Shown here one piece after another: positions 11,208 through 26,469 of a stretch of 64,000 bases of DNA. Where the stretch lies: assembly GCA_014904985.1 (NCBI GenBank), contig MU128980.1, positions 162,539 to 226,538 of the forward strand, read 5' to 3'. Under the pieces are notes generated by a model that was not told the origin of the DNA, searched no databases, and saw nothing but the letters and a program-made list of their open reading frames with translations. This DNA is from Hydnum rufescens UP504. Lineage: Eukaryota > Basidiomycota > Agaricomycetes > Cantharellales > Hydnaceae. The first letter of the stretch is position 1. Each line of letters opens with the position of its first letter. The translations under genes and the position numbers were made by a program.

Positions 11208-12670
11208 TTAAACCCACTTGCTCTTCGTCACAGCTACCGGTGCCGTACATGCAGTTTGAAAAGTACGTACGTTGTAATAAGGCTCAAGGCCTAACGCGTA
11301 AACTCTGTTTGCATTCCCAAACAGTGCGGCTTTCACGACCTCGATAGCCAATTTCTCCGTCATCTCCTCCCTCATTACTAACTCGCCAAGAACATCAGTA
11401 GAGGGCCTCACGCGCTTGGAGAGAGCCAAGGTAAAATACCTCAGGCCACCAATGCCCGTCCGCTACAAGAAGTCCTAGTCAGATTCCTCGCAAATGCAAT
11501 GTATAGACCTCTAAGCTCACAAGACCACATGATTTTGTTAGTGGGACACAATTCTAACAATGCATGTATGAGACCTCTCTGGCCTTGTGCGGAAACCTGC
11601 GGAAACACCTCTCCAAAGTCAAGAAATACGTTCTTATACATTGCAGCGAGATAACCGGCCTCTTGGCTGAATGGCCAAGACGAGTGGAGGAGGACGAAAG
11701 TCACTCCAGGGTAGGCGCGAATGAGGGGCTGCAAGAGTGTGGGCGTAGCAGTGGCGAGGAGGAGGTCTGCATCACCCAAGCCAGTATGGAATTGCACTAC
11801 GAATACGCAAGATGTCGGCGATGCGATGTGGAAATTGCATCTACGGATTATACTCTCACCTGGCTTCTTGGTGAGATTGAGTGCCGTGCGAATGATGTAG
11901 TCATTAAAGGGCTTATGCTGTATTCGAAGACTGCGATCCCAGATTCACGGCAGCTCTTAATGGCATCGCATAGGGATCTTTCGATGTTTGCCTGGGAATC
12001 TGAAGTAGAGACAGCGAGGCCCGTTCTGTACGCTGCGATAGACTTGAATCCAACGACCTCTGGATCTTTCTCACATGCTAAAATGAGGTCACGGAACTTG
12101 GTGTTGAACATCTGGAGATGTCCCCAATCGAGTAGCCAAAGTCCTCAAGGGGAATCGTCTTGATGATATCGAGAACAATTTCCTAGGAGGACGTGATTAA
12201 TCAAAGGAAACGAACAAGAAGCAGGGCGACGAATACCTCTGCGGACGTTTCCAAGCGAATAATCCTCTTCGTCGGGCTGGTCGTAAGTCGATCATGCCAC
12301 TTGTAATCTTCTGCGAGATCCTTGCTTCCCCCCAAGCCATCGTCAATCAGAATGCATTGTATCCCAGATGGCTCAAAGCAGGTCCGACACAACTTGAGGT
12401 ATTCCATCCCTCTTCTAGTGGTCTTCACTTTCTCCCAGGTGGCATCTTCGCTCAAACCAAAGAGTTTGGCTAACTGTTCTGTGGCTCGATAGCCAGCAAG
12501 CGAATACATAGAGTCTTGTAGCGCTTCGCACTGGATTCTGAAATGATACCCTCGAAGGCCATAGCGTCGCGATAGGCAGGCTTGAGGAGCGGGTGTGCAT
12601 GGTTGTCAATTGCTGGGTATCTCTCGCATACCGCACGCAGATTTGGATGCTGTGGAGACAGGTTCGACAT
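11208..12670 (-). pseudogene. Amidohydrolase (PF04909 type), multiply frameshifted
   Basis: On the minus strand an amidohydrolase-2 family protein resembling the N-terminal half of fungal FluG-like proteins can be followed. It starts MSNLSPQHPNLRAV and has the metal-binding motif IDNHAHPLL, then GIQCILIDDGLGG, KWHDRL, DPEVVGFKSIAAYRTGL, VQFHTGLGDADLLL, VFLLHSSWPFSQEAGYLA-like and FLDFGEVFP blocks, IMWSSDGHWWPEVFYLGSL and LFGNANRVYALGLEP. True introns separate several blocks. At least four junctions are single-base frame changes with no plausible intron: near 12521-12535, 12122-12135, 11911-11925 and 11393-11401. The last also creates a stop; removing one base would restore ALYDVLGELV. The number of breaks is higher than in neighbours, so decay is possible, but the same indel style affects essential genes in the window. 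Confidence 0.72.
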
Positions 12671-13421
12671 AGACACGTGGGCCGCGTTTTTTCACATGCG
12701 TGGGGCAAATTTCCGTTGCAACCACGTGCACTTCTTCATGCGCTAGAGCATTGCAACACCTTTGACAATGTCAGAAGTTGGTACATAAGGGAGAGGTCTC
12801 TACGAGAGCATAGTCGGTACGTTCCTTCGTGTTCAAAGGGGCGCCAAGATCGTATTCATCAATGAGCTCGGATTACTGCAATCCAGCGCATCCATGATTG
12901 GATCACTTTGTATCGTACTTGTGATGTAGGGCGGCTTGCCTGACGCAATGTAAGATGGCGTAGCAATTAAATCTTATCGGGAGAACCCTCTCGAAGCGCT
13001 TAAACCGAGACAAGTCTGCTTAGGCTGGAGAGAACACCACATTCAGCCTGTTGAATGTGTACAGGGCTCTGTAAAAGGTGCGAATTGCTGCGCGCGATGA
13101 TGCGTCTTGGTGCTATTACACTGTATGATGCAGTGCAACATGCATCGTAGCTCGACATCGTAGCAGCTCCATCAAGACGTCCTCGTCATATCCATCATCT
13201 GACGCGGTAAATGATGTGTTCCGCTAATGCGGATATCACGGACTCGCATACGAACACAGCTAATTTGACAGACATTATGAACAATAACACATGATTATGG
13301 GGCTACTTATCCGTTAACTGAAGCGATACGATGATACTTGTAATACGCTGCATAACCTCAGAATGACGCAAGGATATAAGTAAGGGTTGATCTCCAAGCT
13401 TGGCCTCATCCCCAAGCTGCC
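12671..13421. other. Intergenic between amidohydrolase and SrpA-like gene
   Basis: This is the shared upstream region of two divergent genes. I see no further gene in it. It holds a TATAA match near 13375 that fits the plus-strand gene. Confidence 0.5.
13375..13379 (+). promoter_or_regulatory. Candidate TATA box
   Basis: TATAA at 13375-13379 lies 43 bases upstream of the ATG at 13422, a plausible distance for a fungal core promoter with a short leader. There is no other support. Confidence 0.35.
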
Positions 13422-14361
13422 ATGCCTCTCCCCACCAACGAAAACGTCATCGCGTTGAGTCAGGACCTGATAGCCCAACTCCAGAGCCAGTTTGGGAAAA
13501 ATCCAGGCCTTCGTCCCACACATGCCGAGGAGTGTTGCTCACAGGCACCTTCATACCTTCCCCTTCTGCTCCCACACTCTCCAGCGCACCACATTTCAAT
13601 CAATCATCTACCCCCGTGACTGTGCGTTTCTCCAGTTCGACGGGCGTTCCCCTCATCCCGACAACGATCCCGCCGCCAATCCTCGTGCTCTTTCCCTCCG
13701 ATTCCATCTTGGAGACCGTGTACACACAGATATCATTAGCCATTCTGTTGATGGCTTCCCCATTCGCACCGGAGAAGAGTTCCTCGGGCTTAGCCGCGCC
13801 ATCGCCGCGTCTCCGCCCGGCGGTCCGTCTCCATCTCCCATCCAAACCTTCCTTGCTGCACACCCTGCCGCCCATCGATACGTCGCCACTCCAAAACCGT
13901 CCCCGTCAAGCCTCGCGCGCGAAGCCTACTTTGGTGTTCATGCATACAAATTCACAAACAAAGACGGAAAGGCACAGTTCGCTCGCTATCGTATTGCACC
14001 TGATGCGGGCGTAGACCATCTCGACACTGCTACGACGAAGACCAAGGACTCTGATTTCCTGTACAACGAACTCAATACACGTATCAGCCAAGGCCCCGTA
14101 TCTTTCCACCTTTTGGCGCAGATCGCGGAGGATGAAGATACGCTTGACGATGCGACCGTCTCGTGGCCCGACAATCGCCAAGTATTGGACCTAGGGAAGA
14201 TCACTTTGAATGCATTTGTCAAGGACAACGATAAGGAACAGAAACATATCATTTTCGATCCAGTCCCGCGAGTACAAGGCATTGAACCATCGGACGACCC
14301 CCTCCTGGAGCTGCGTGCCGCGATCTACCTCATCAGCGGTCGCCAGCGTCGCGAAGCATAA
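13422..14361 (+). CDS. SrpA-like catalase-related peroxidase (two frameshifts)
   Basis: An intron-poor gene of about 310 codons encodes a small catalase-family haem peroxidase (SrpA-like). It starts MPLPTNENVIALSQDL and continues QFGKNPGLRPTHA, then RGVLLTGTFIPSPSAP, TPVTVRFSSSTGVPLIP, DNDPAANPRALSLRFHLG and DIISHSVDGFPIRTGEEFL. It ends SDDPLLELRAAIYLISGRQR. The His of THA/RG matches the distal haem His position of the family. Two one-base losses split it: at 13524-13526 (GCC, probably GCCC) and at 13657-13659 (CCC, probably CCCC). Both are C runs and both flanks stay perfectly family-like. There is no N-terminal signal, so a cytosolic role in peroxide or organic hydroperoxide removal is inferred. 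It is divergent from the amidohydrolase. Confidence 0.82.
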
Positions 14362-15303
14362 GCCCTGGGGCTCGACCAGCATATGGAGTGATCAGCGCAT
14401 CCTTTCAACACATCCTGCCCCATTCCTACAGTTCTGAGTCCTCCCATTTGTCCTGTCACGCCAATATTTTGTAATTGTAGTGTTCCAGCTGATGATACTC
14501 AGCATATTAACAAAAATTTCCAGTGTTGCTTATTCCCTCTTTTGCCATAATCATGGCGAGCAGAAAATATACCATCTGATGTAATGGCACTTATGCTGGT
14601 TGCACTGTCCTAGAGATGTGCGGAACAGGATGCGCGACTCTTGGAGAAACAGACGATATGCGAGGACTAGATAAACAAACTGACCGAGTGCTCGCTGTGA
14701 AATGGATCTCCGAGAACCGCCAGCTATTCATTCCATTCGTATCCAGGGGATCAGGAGTGCAAATGAGTCGACGAATCCTCTTACAGTATAGGGAACAAAG
14801 CAGACCTCGACGCCTTGAGGTTAAAATCCGGGGTGCCACTAATTCTTGTTGGGGCCATCGGGGATCGAAAGTAGAGCTTATCAGCCGAAACACTTTAGAC
14901 GCCTTGGTCCCGACCTCCGGATATGATCCAGGTGGGATATTAGGGTTTTGTCGCCAGCAGTCGGTACAATGCCTATTCGTTGTCCTATAACGTCAGGAAC
15001 CTTCTCACTTTCTGAGACCATCGAACGGCATTCATTGCATCCCTCTCACGAGTACTGGCTATATCCCGTCTCGCCAGGTATCTAGCCAAAGCCTCAGTGG
15101 TCAAAATTATTAACCCATATGCGCGCAGGCTGGGTGTTGTGAGTATGCACGGAGCGTGCAGTTTCAGCCTCTTGTACCTGATGGTGTGAGTCAGGGTAAT
15201 TACCATGCGTACAGTTCTCGGTGCCGATCCCACCGGAAACAAATGGGCCTGGATATTTTAACCACAAAATCAGGTAATTATTATCTGTCCCACTTGCCAT
15301 CCC
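14362..15303. other. Intergenic, no supported gene
   Basis: The plus-strand frame 14616-14990 (124 codons) has no family resemblance, and its opposite strand is equally open. I do not annotate it. The rest contains 3' sequence of the peroxidase gene and the promoter of the MFS gene. Confidence 0.4.
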
Positions 15304-17995
15304 ATGGAACTTATGGAAGCATCCGCTACTTCCCCAGCCTCCGATGGCAGGGTTGACGTTAACAGCGAGCACACCAACCTTGGACAAGAGAAAGCCCCTA
15401 GTACAACACCGCCACCACCAGAAGACAGTCGATATTTCGAGGGCAAGAAGTTAATCATCGTCCACGGTGCCATGCTCTCGTCGCACGTATCAACGTATTT
15501 TTCATCCATATCCATATGGATACTAACGACATTCGATAACTTATATTAGGGTATTGCTCATAGCCCTCGATCAATCGTCAGTACCATCGCTCCCTGCCCA
15601 CACATCATAGCTGACTCCATATTCTGCTCCAGAATTGTAGCCACTGCAATACCTAGAATCGTGTCACACTTCCATGCCCTCAGTAGTGTTACCTGGATAG
15701 GTACTCGTCTCCTCTAGTATTACTTCATTTTCTGCGACCCGACCGTGCAGTCCTCTCCCAGCGTCCGCCTATTTTTTGACCCAGGTCTGCACACTCCTCT
15801 GTCCCATATCCCTAGCTGACTCTTCATCTTATCATCTAGGCTGGTTTTATCCTGTTCTACGGAAAACTATTAGCCATCTTCCCCACAAAATATGTCTACT
15901 TGGTTCGATCATCCTTCCTCGCATCCCCATCGTATCCTGGCTTAATAATTTTCCCCTTCCTTACCCGCAGACCGCGATTACCATATTCGAGCTTGGGTCC
16001 CTCGTGTGCGCCGTATCAAAGAGCATGAACGTTCTCATCTTCGGCCGCGCGTTCTCGGGGGTAGGCGCTGCCGGTATTTTCAGCTCGGTCGTGGCAATCA
16101 TCGCAGAGATTGCTCCTATACAAAAAGTATATATTTTTCACCTTGGTTATCTGATGTATTAATCGCCTATCGACTTCAGCGGCCCTTGTTATTCGGTTCT
16201 TTTGGTGCCGTCTTTGCTCTTGCGTCCGTGATGGGCCCCCTCTTAGGCGCGTGGCTCCAGGCGGATACTGCCCAAACCAGCGCTCCTGACTTTGGTTGAT
16301 GTCCTGTAGGCGGTGTCTTTACTGATCATGTGTCATGGAGGTAAGTACATCATCCAATGTAACTCCAGCGCTCATAATTTACCGCTGGCAGGTGGTGTTT
16401 CTACATAAACTTGGTACATGACTATCACTACGATGAAACCCTCTTATTACTAAATTTGTGACGTTCGGTGTAGCCGATCGGTGCTGTCTCTGTCTTTGTG
16501 ATCGTCCTATTCTTGAAAGCAGAGTATACTGCGCTCAATCGATCCGATAACTTGGAGTTCAATGTGTGGCAGCGTTGGCTCCGCTTAGATTGGGCCGGAA
16601 CCTTCATGTGCCTGGGCATAGTCACCTCTCTGCTTCTACCCTTGCAATGGGGAGGCAATACGAAAGCGTGGAACGATCGTGTCGTTATTGCGTTGTTTTG
16701 TGTATTCGGCATCGTCTTGATTGCGTTCATCCTATTGGAGTGGAAGATGGGCAAGCGTGCTATGTTGCCTCTGCATATGTTTCGCAGGCGCACTCAAATT
16801 GGGTGCTGTTTGACTTCTGTGAGTCCTTTTTTGCGTGAGTGCTGTGTAGAAGGGGCACTCGCTAACAGCTTCCGTCAGTTCTTTGTTATGATGATGCTCC
16901 TTGTTGGTGTGTCGCGGACCGTGTCTGAGGTTCCGCAAAGTTATCTGACCTTCTCGCCCTTCTGCTAGGAATCTACTACCTTCCCCTTTTCTACCAAGCA
17001 AAGGTTCATTCGAGTCTGGTGACACTGATCGTTCTAGTGTACTCACAGTACTGCTCGCCTAGGGCCGCTCGGCGACGAAATCGGGTATCGATATCCTTCC
17101 ATTCATGCTTTCCGTTGTCGTTGGGGCAGGCACCTCCGGGGGAGTGATTGCAGCCACGGGTCGATATTGGTATTGGCTCCTGCTCTCGCCTCTCGTTGCT
17201 TCTATCGGTGCAGGCTTGTTGTTCACCATGGACAGGAGCATGTCGTGAGTCCTCTTGTCACCCATTGCTTGTTGGGTGCTGAGTGCGGAGTTTTGATGAG
17301 ACAATGGGCTTTTTTCGCACCCACAGGCAGTCCCGCTTGATTGGCTACCAGATTCTCTATGGGATTGGTATCGGAGGGGCGCTTCAAAATTCCGTACGTC
17401 CCAACGCGTTGTTTAAAATGCAAGATATGCCCATTCATGTCAGCATACATGATATAGTTTATCGCCATCCAGGCTGAGTACAATTCAGCAGAGCATATGA
17501 TTCCACAATCCTCTTCAATGGTCCAGTTCACTCAGTTGATCGGTGGAATCGCCGGCATCGCGTACGTCTCACCTTTCCTCTCTCATCACTTAATTCCTTG
17601 CTCATCCCAGGATTACAGTATCGCCGGATCGATATTCGCTAACCAACTTGTGAAGGAGCTTGCGAAATTCGCACCGAATTTGCCCCCGACGTCGTGCACG
17701 GCGTTCGGCAAAGCGTCACGTATATATTCACGTTGCCGCTGAACGAGCGGGACGCTGTCATTTCGGCCTACTCGAGATCGTTGGGCTATGCGTGGCTGTT
17801 AAGCGTTCCGTGTGGCATTTTTGCCTCATTGTCCTCCTTTTTGTGAGCGCTTGTTTTTTTCCTCGCCACAGGGCTTTCTAATCTCATGTGACATGATGTT
17901 GACGCACACCCTGGGCATTCCTTAGCTTGATCCGTAACTATAATATCAGGAAGCTGAATATGCCGGCCGGTGGCGGTGGTGGTGGTGGTGTTTGA
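15304..17995 (+). CDS. MFS drug-efflux transporter, DHA2 type
   Basis: About 16 introns separate short exons that join into one major-facilitator protein. An acidic cytosolic N-terminus (MELMEASATSPASDGR) leads into KKLIIVHGAML, the DHA2 motif IALDQSIVATAIPRIVS, YFLTQAGFILFYGKLL, GRAFSGVGAAGIFSS, RPLLFGSFGAVFALAS, YINLPIGAVSVF, YYLPLFYQAKGRSATKSGID, IGYQILYGIGIGGALQN and EHMIPQSSSMVQFTQLIGG. It ends with the family tail NYNIRKLNMPAGG and a polyglycine run from a GGT repeat. Fourteen membrane segments are expected. These proton-coupled pumps sit in the plasma membrane and export toxic small molecules. The intron at 16247-16309 must use a GC donor to keep PLLG/GVFT in frame. One base seems lost in CCCCC at 17683-17687; restoring frame there gives DVVHGVRQSVTYIFTLP. 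The substrate is unknown. Confidence 0.85.
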
Positions 17996-18731
17996 TCGAA
18001 TTCGTACTAGTTTTTTGCATTCCAAGTTCTGTTTTTGACCTCGCTGAAATGCTCCATGCGTATATATCCTAACCTTCGTCGTTTTCTGCACGGCTACCAT
18101 GTACATAATGATAGTGTATACCCAGTAATGACCTCCCTAAATTTATTTGTAGTTTGCATCGCCATCAAGGCCTGTCAGCTCAATTAATTCTGTAATTCCT
18201 ATTTCTCAACTATTGGGAAGATCCCTCCCGCCGCCATATCAAAGTTATGCATATGGCTGTTGTATTCGTTCAGGCAGAGCCCAGCACGCTCCTTAGCCGC
18301 TAGGGGATACAAGAGAGTGCAATGCCCTTTGAGGGGAAGCCATGTGGAAGTGCTCGGCCACCTCATCGGGTTCTGGGCAACTATAGCCATTCCGCACACG
18401 AAACAATGCGATACTGCGGCGAAGAGGGTCGAAGATAGTGTAGGGAAAGAGTTCTATTTAAACTATTGGCGATCGCGCCCCGCACTTCGACAATTATCTG
18501 ACCTCTTTGCCGTATCTCATATATCAACCAAGTCGCTATGATCGATCTGAGACTGATTCAGAGACTGCACATGGCAGGGGGCTTCGCCGCCATCGTTGGG
18601 CACGCCATTTTAACTTCGGGCACGAAGCCTTATAGGCGCTCTTTGCTCTTGGAACAAGCCGATACGTAGAGACTCACAAACGACAAACATACTACCCACG
18701 AATACAGCCACGTACTCATCTCTATGACCAT
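17996..18731. other. Intergenic between convergent MFS and SEC23
   Basis: This holds the 3' regions of two convergent genes. Frames 18199-18399 and 18260-18541 lie on opposite strands, lack family similarity and are not annotated. Confidence 0.45.
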
Positions 18732-21566
<2,835 letters not shown>

Positions 21567-22998
21567 GTTGATGAATGGGAAAGAGTAGCAGCAGCAACGA
21601 ACTTTCAAGCCAACGTGGACAATCCCACTTTCCGCACCAGCCGGATGTAAAACCAATTCAATTCATTCTGAACGCGACTCAACACCTCAAGGAGGTGCGC
21701 GACTTGGTTTGGCTCGACTTCTGACCACTTCCAAATAGCTTGGCTTATGACCAAAGCCAAGTCAAAAATTCAAACTCGATTTGGATTTCAGGTTGACTGG
21801 AGTCAAGGCACCTGATCATATATTTATGTACATAGTGATAACAGAGTGCTAGTGTTCTTCCTCAGTCAGATTCAATCAACCCCTCCTGTTCCATGGTTTG
21901 CTCCAGTATCCTGTCCATCTAGGCACCAGCATTCAACACATCTTTGAGTATATGGCTCTCATTTTTAGATCAGATGCCATGTCAGTAATCAACTTTTCAT
22001 GAAATCAAGCTGCTACCTCGCCTGCTTGTAGAATCCTATTTCGATCATAGGTTCGCGGGAAATCTTGCAAGACCTCGAGGCCAGTACTTCGCCGGTGTCA
22101 GGCCCATCTGAGCACCTTCAGAGTTCGGAGCAATCGCTGGGTCTCGCTGAACGGGTCTGAGCACGCTATATTCTAGTGAGTTTGTGTGCCAGTGCAAAGC
22201 CGCTTGTATAGAGTTTGACTGTTCGCAATCACCTTGAGGGGTCGCAGGAGCTCTTCGAATGGGCTGGCTGGTCTACTACTGTGTGGGAAGAGCTTGGGAT
22301 TTTGGCACTTGAAATATCTTGCTTTTGTGATGCCATGGAGAAGCCCAAGATGTCTGGTTGTGCCACTACAAGACACTGTATACAACAATTAAAGCCAAGC
22401 TTTGTCTGGGTCCCATCTGCAACTTCAGGATCACATTCAACCAGCTTCTGGGTCTCAGCCATGAGCAACAAGCCATGCTGATGCAACCGGCGAACTCATC
22501 GAACTCTGGGTGCCGCCTTGCCCTGATATCATGCCACGTACCCAGGCAAATTTACAACCTCCCGACAAGACGCCATGTTGGTGGCATACACCTTGGTGCC
22601 CAGGTACCGATCAACACAGTCCAGATGCACGTTGGGGTCCATTGCATGTTCTCTTGCCTGAATCCCAGCTATAGATCAGCCAGGGCCGGGCCCTCTATCA
22701 TGCTTTTCTCAGACCAACCAACCAACTCGTCTTGTTATTGACCCTTCGAGAATTTGCATAGACGATACAGACGCATTGATTTGGGCTCCTACGCAACATC
22801 GTTCTTTATTACCTGCGAGATCGCCCAGATTCTCCTATATGGGGCTCATATTCTGCATAGCATCATCCCGAAGCGAAGTACGGATGCTGAGCGTTCAGCC
22901 AAATAACCAGTAGTACCGTGGCTCATTCTTCGTTTCGGGAGCAGTTCGGACCGTTGTTGTATTCTTTGAACGCTTGGTGTATAGGTCCGAACCACATA
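21567..22998. other. Long gap with unclassified, repeat-like sequence
   Basis: The first few hundred bases are the SEC23 promoter. From about 21850 to 22750 both strands carry overlapping open frames (for example 22486-22229 minus and 22358-22741 plus) with Cys/Gln/Ser-rich translations and no recognisable domain. The composition differs from flanking genes and resembles old repeat DNA. I cannot assign it to a transposon class. Confidence 0.35.
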
Positions 22999-24066
22999 TT
23001 AATCGATGTCCCCCGAAATGTCCTCCATTGCATCCTCTTCCACCTCATCGTCGTCTTCTTTGCGCTCAAATGCCATGCACCAGAATATCTCCCCTGGTCC
23101 TCCGCTCCCATCATCTCTCCTTTTGCAGCAGGCGAAAATAGCACGCCCTCCGTGCCAATACTTCATTAGATCCAACGACAAACCGATCGGGAGATCAACG
23201 GCGAGGCCATTGTTGTCAAAAGACAAGTATCCGTAGCAAAAGTCGGTTTGAATAAAGTCTGATGGGCCAAGTTTAACTGAACGACGGTGTTCCGGCGAGG
23301 AGAAGTGTTTTCTACGATCGGGCTGCATAGGCACGGTGCTATTTGGTATGAGCCCTCCGGCGTCGTCGATTATTATGTTGGAGGTGATGGGTGGTGGGTC
23401 TTCTTCAGGAGAGATCTTTGTATGCGATAGGAACGGCGTGGTAGCCAAGTATGGCGATCTACAAATTTACGTGCTCATTATCCCACGGGCTCGAAAGTTT
23501 CTATTCACTCACAGTGCCCAAGGCTTGTCTCCTTGGAGATCATACTCCAATGTCGAATCCAGCAACTTCACAAAGCCCAAAGCCGCACTGAATGCGCATG
23601 CGATCGCCTCAGCATTCCAGCCTATCTCGTGAAGTCAGCTTAAAGATCATTTGGTGCACACCTCGAACCATATGGAAGATGGAGAGGTCGATCAAACACG
23701 TTGCCAAACATGACGTCGTCCCCGACACCTCTTTCAAGAACCTCCCTATCCAATCCCAAATCCGAAGACCAAATACATGCAATGATAATGGTAGCACTCT
23801 CGTTTCAAAGACGAGAGTTGGGATCACAGGTAGGCGGACCACACACCTCTAGCCTGGATGGACCATGTACATCCCTGCCGCTCTGGATGTTCGAAATACT
23901 CGGTCTTCACGCCTGGAACACCGTGCTCGTCTATGAAATTTTTGAGGTATACGGAGAGCTCGCCGTCGTAGGTAGACGTTTTGATTCTGCACCCTGTAGT
24001 AGAGTTGGCTTGGATAGGATGGAGTGAAGAAGGCGAGGGACCTGCTAGGACACGAATCTGTGGCAT
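22999..24066 (-). CDS. DUF1769 family protein of unknown function
   Basis: Exons on the minus strand join without frame breaks. The N-terminus MPQIRVLAGPSPSSLHPIQ and STYDGELSVYLKNFID are followed by QGCTWSIQARG, GLDREVLERGVGDDVMFGN, VFDRPLHLPYG, SAALGFVKLLDSTLEYDL and GDKPWAL. After a central variable region comes the conserved end DFIQTDFCYGYLSFDNNGL, DLPIGLSLDLMKYWHGG, AIFACCKR. This block order is that of the fungal DUF1769 family. No enzymatic motif is evident. The C-terminal tail is acidic (RKEDDDEVEEDAMED). There is no signal peptide or membrane segment, so a soluble intracellular protein is likely. The start ATG at 24066 fits the family beginning RVLAGPSP. Confidence 0.82.
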
Positions 24067-24413
24067 GGCGGGCGGGCCTCGTGACGTCCATCAACGGGCT
24101 GTTTTCCGAGAAAACCGGATGCACGTGAGGTTTCATAAAAGCATTGTCTCCCTTGATTTCTCGACTTCCTCATCTCGTACGGCATCCAGCTGCTCGTGCC
24201 CGCATTAAATTTCTTGAGCTAGCGCCGCGCATGTCTAAATCACTTGAAGATGACTCTTTAAGCTACGTTCGCCTCGTTCTCGTGCTGAGCCCGCAGTTCT
24301 GCCTTTAAAGACGTCAGGGCCAAGGCAACTTGGAATTCTCAGCCAATGACAACATAGCTGGACGTACCGGTCATCCAACAGGAATACCTCCGTGCCGGTG
24401 AGTAAATACCTCT
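24067..24413. other. Intergenic, divergent promoters
   Basis: This is the upstream region of the DUF1769 gene and of the degenerate kinase-like gene. No other feature is seen. Confidence 0.4.
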
Positions 24414-25228
24414 TTGCTTGCCGACTTATATTCCGTTAATTCGGCGCCAATCTTACTGGGGTGTACTAGACGACCTCCACCGCGGCGATGCGACAACTCA
24501 TTAAAACCTATGAAGCGTGGAACGAACGAACATATGAGTTTGACCATACTGTCACTGTATGGAAGGATGCCGATAATTATTACCAGCTCAGTCACTCCTC
24601 GAGGGACGGAACATTCCCCCTCCACAGCCTTCCTACTCCACGTCCCATCTGCATCCAGATTTTCAGGGGGCGTTGGAGAGCATCTCCAACCCAATCACCC
24701 TGTTCAATCCCTGCCGACTCTTATATTGAAAATGCCACGCGTATTCTTGCCTGACCATTACAATGCCAAAGGTGCTGGAAATTATGGTCCGAACTGCGCA
24801 CCTGGTGAGGATATGGAAGCCGAGGCAGAAAATTACGAAATCCTCAAACAGCACCGTCGTCCAAACATATGCGTGACGGTGCCTATTTTACCGCATTATG
24901 TTTAAAGAAGTATGGACGCTCGTTGCAGGGCGCTGTTCAAAACGGAGACTGTGCTGTGGATCCTCATCTGGTTCTTGATGGCATTTTGAAAGGATTGCAC
25001 TTCTTGCACGACACTCTTAATCTTGTGCGCAATGACATTAACCCCACTGACATTATGCCCGACGACGACAGAAATGCAGTGTTCATTGACTTCGATCCAA
25101 TCGGGCAGGAGATAGGGTTGTTTCGAAAGGCTGGCACCTTCGGCTGGAATATGAATCCTTCGCCCACCGTCTCTCTCCCAGAAAGCGACAGGTATGGCTT
25201 AACGCTCATTGCCAACTTCCTGGAGTGA
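24414..25228 (+). pseudogene. Degenerate kinase-like gene
   Basis: A fungal kinase-like domain is traceable in pieces: NAKGAGNYGPNCAPGEDMEAE with ILKQHRRPNICV (about 24760-24870), then in another frame YFTALCLKKYGRSLQGAVQ (about 24885), VLDGILKGLHFLHDTLN, and the catalytic-loop region LVRNDINPTDIM (about 25030), followed by AVFIDFDP and RKAGTFGWNMNPSP. The usual loop in this group is H-N/D-D-INP-xN. Here the His is Arg and the metal-binding Asn is Asp, and the DFD motif is followed by Pro. A frame change lies between ICV and GAYF, and a TGA at 25226 truncates the C-lobe right after ANFLE. It is probably non-functional. It is different in sequence from the FunK1 genes. Confidence 0.6.
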
Positions 25229-26469
25229 AATGATAACGATGGTTTGTCCCCTTACGCGGATGTGAGCATTTTCAACGTCTTCAATGCAATCTTTGACATC
25301 CCAAACTAGAATTGTCAGACTGATGAAGGATCGCAACAAGGAATAAAGTGGCCGGCTTGCGAAATGGGTGGAACACTCATGGTGGTGGTTGCGGCGTTTC
25401 TTACGTGGAGATGGTGTGTGGGGCAATGAAGAAACAATAAACCGACAGATTATGGAAAGCGTTGAGGCTAGCGGAGAGGTACGACACCCGAGCACTTTAA
25501 ACCTCGGTTTCCTGTGAACAGAATCTCTTATGTCGGCAGCGGCGGGAGCACCAATCCCTGACCTTAAACCCAAATGGCCGAGATTAATTATAGCAGGGTA
25601 AGCATGGTGTGGTACATCCCCCATTTCCTAATTCTCATTGAGGCTAGAGAACCTGAAGGTCATGACTTGAAATTCGGGACTCCCAAGCCGATGAATCTAT
25701 TTTCTGTGCAGAATGGAAGTTATTCTTCTCCGAGCGCGAGAATGATGGCGAAAGTCAGGATGAACTAGCCATATCCTGGACCGAAGGGGTATCAGGGTTT
25801 GATGAAAGTGTCAATATGAGCCTCCTACCGCACACAGTTCGTCTTTAATTGCCACACCCAAGTCGTTATCAATTACACTATTATCTATCCGGACAACCTA
25901 GATATCCGTTTTGATCGTGGTATTGAAGATCCCTTCACACGTTGAAGAGGGCTGAAACGTTGACGTACATCCCCAGACGCAGAAGCAGATGCACAACCAC
26001 CTACAAAGCTTGGAGTGGCGGCTTACTCCTTTGCCCAAGCCGGCGTTACGCGGTCCAAACGATATGGTAGTTTTTCATCTAGCCGAGGGAAAAACTATGA
26101 TCAAGTCGCCTCGGAACTCTCAACAGCCTGAGGCAAAGAAAAGTAGCAAGGTCAAGCAAAATCACCTTCACTCATGTAGTTTGATAGTTGCCACTTCACA
26201 TCTGAAATGTATAATATCTTTCATGTCTTACCTCTTGAAAATTTAAATATCATGCCAATTTTACTGATTTGAGCCCCTGGGCGTAATCTAGCTGTCAGAT
26301 TCACGTTCTCATCGTACTGTATAATCCAAGGTCCGCACGACTTCCCTTTATTGTATCCTTTGAAATTTCATTGCGCAGCCGGAGAGGACATATCTAGAGA
26401 TATGAAGTCACACGAGATTTCCACAGTTTGCAATCACCACCAGCGGCGATTAGTTGGTTCGTGCCGTCT
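25229..26469. other. Intergenic, no supported gene
   Basis: A long stretch with short frames only (for example 25199-25624 minus and 25989-26246 plus), none resembling a known family. It may contain eroded 3' parts of the kinase-like gene. The last 200 bases are the likely promoter of the GTPase gene. Confidence 0.4.

Noticed and set aside
12480..12540. In-frame 54-nt intron that would remove one amidohydrolase frame break
   Set aside because: It would delete SLAGYRATEQLAKLFG-type sequence that looks like conserved protein, so a one-base slip is more likely.
14616..14990. 124-codon plus-strand ORF
   Set aside because: No family resemblance, antisense equally open, no splice context.
17560..17660. 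Apparent frameshift in the MFS gene at ITVSPDRYS
   Set aside because: Using the later acceptor GATTACAG gives the family sequence AIAGSIFANQL; no indel is needed.
22229..22741. Overlapping ORFs on both strands that suggested a retrotransposon gag
   Set aside because: No zinc knuckle, protease or other diagnostic motif could be found; left as unclassified.
23690..23800. Apparent frame change in the DUF1769 gene
   Set aside because: The correct frame (GLDREVLERGVGDDVMFGN) is open throughout; I had first read a shadow frame.
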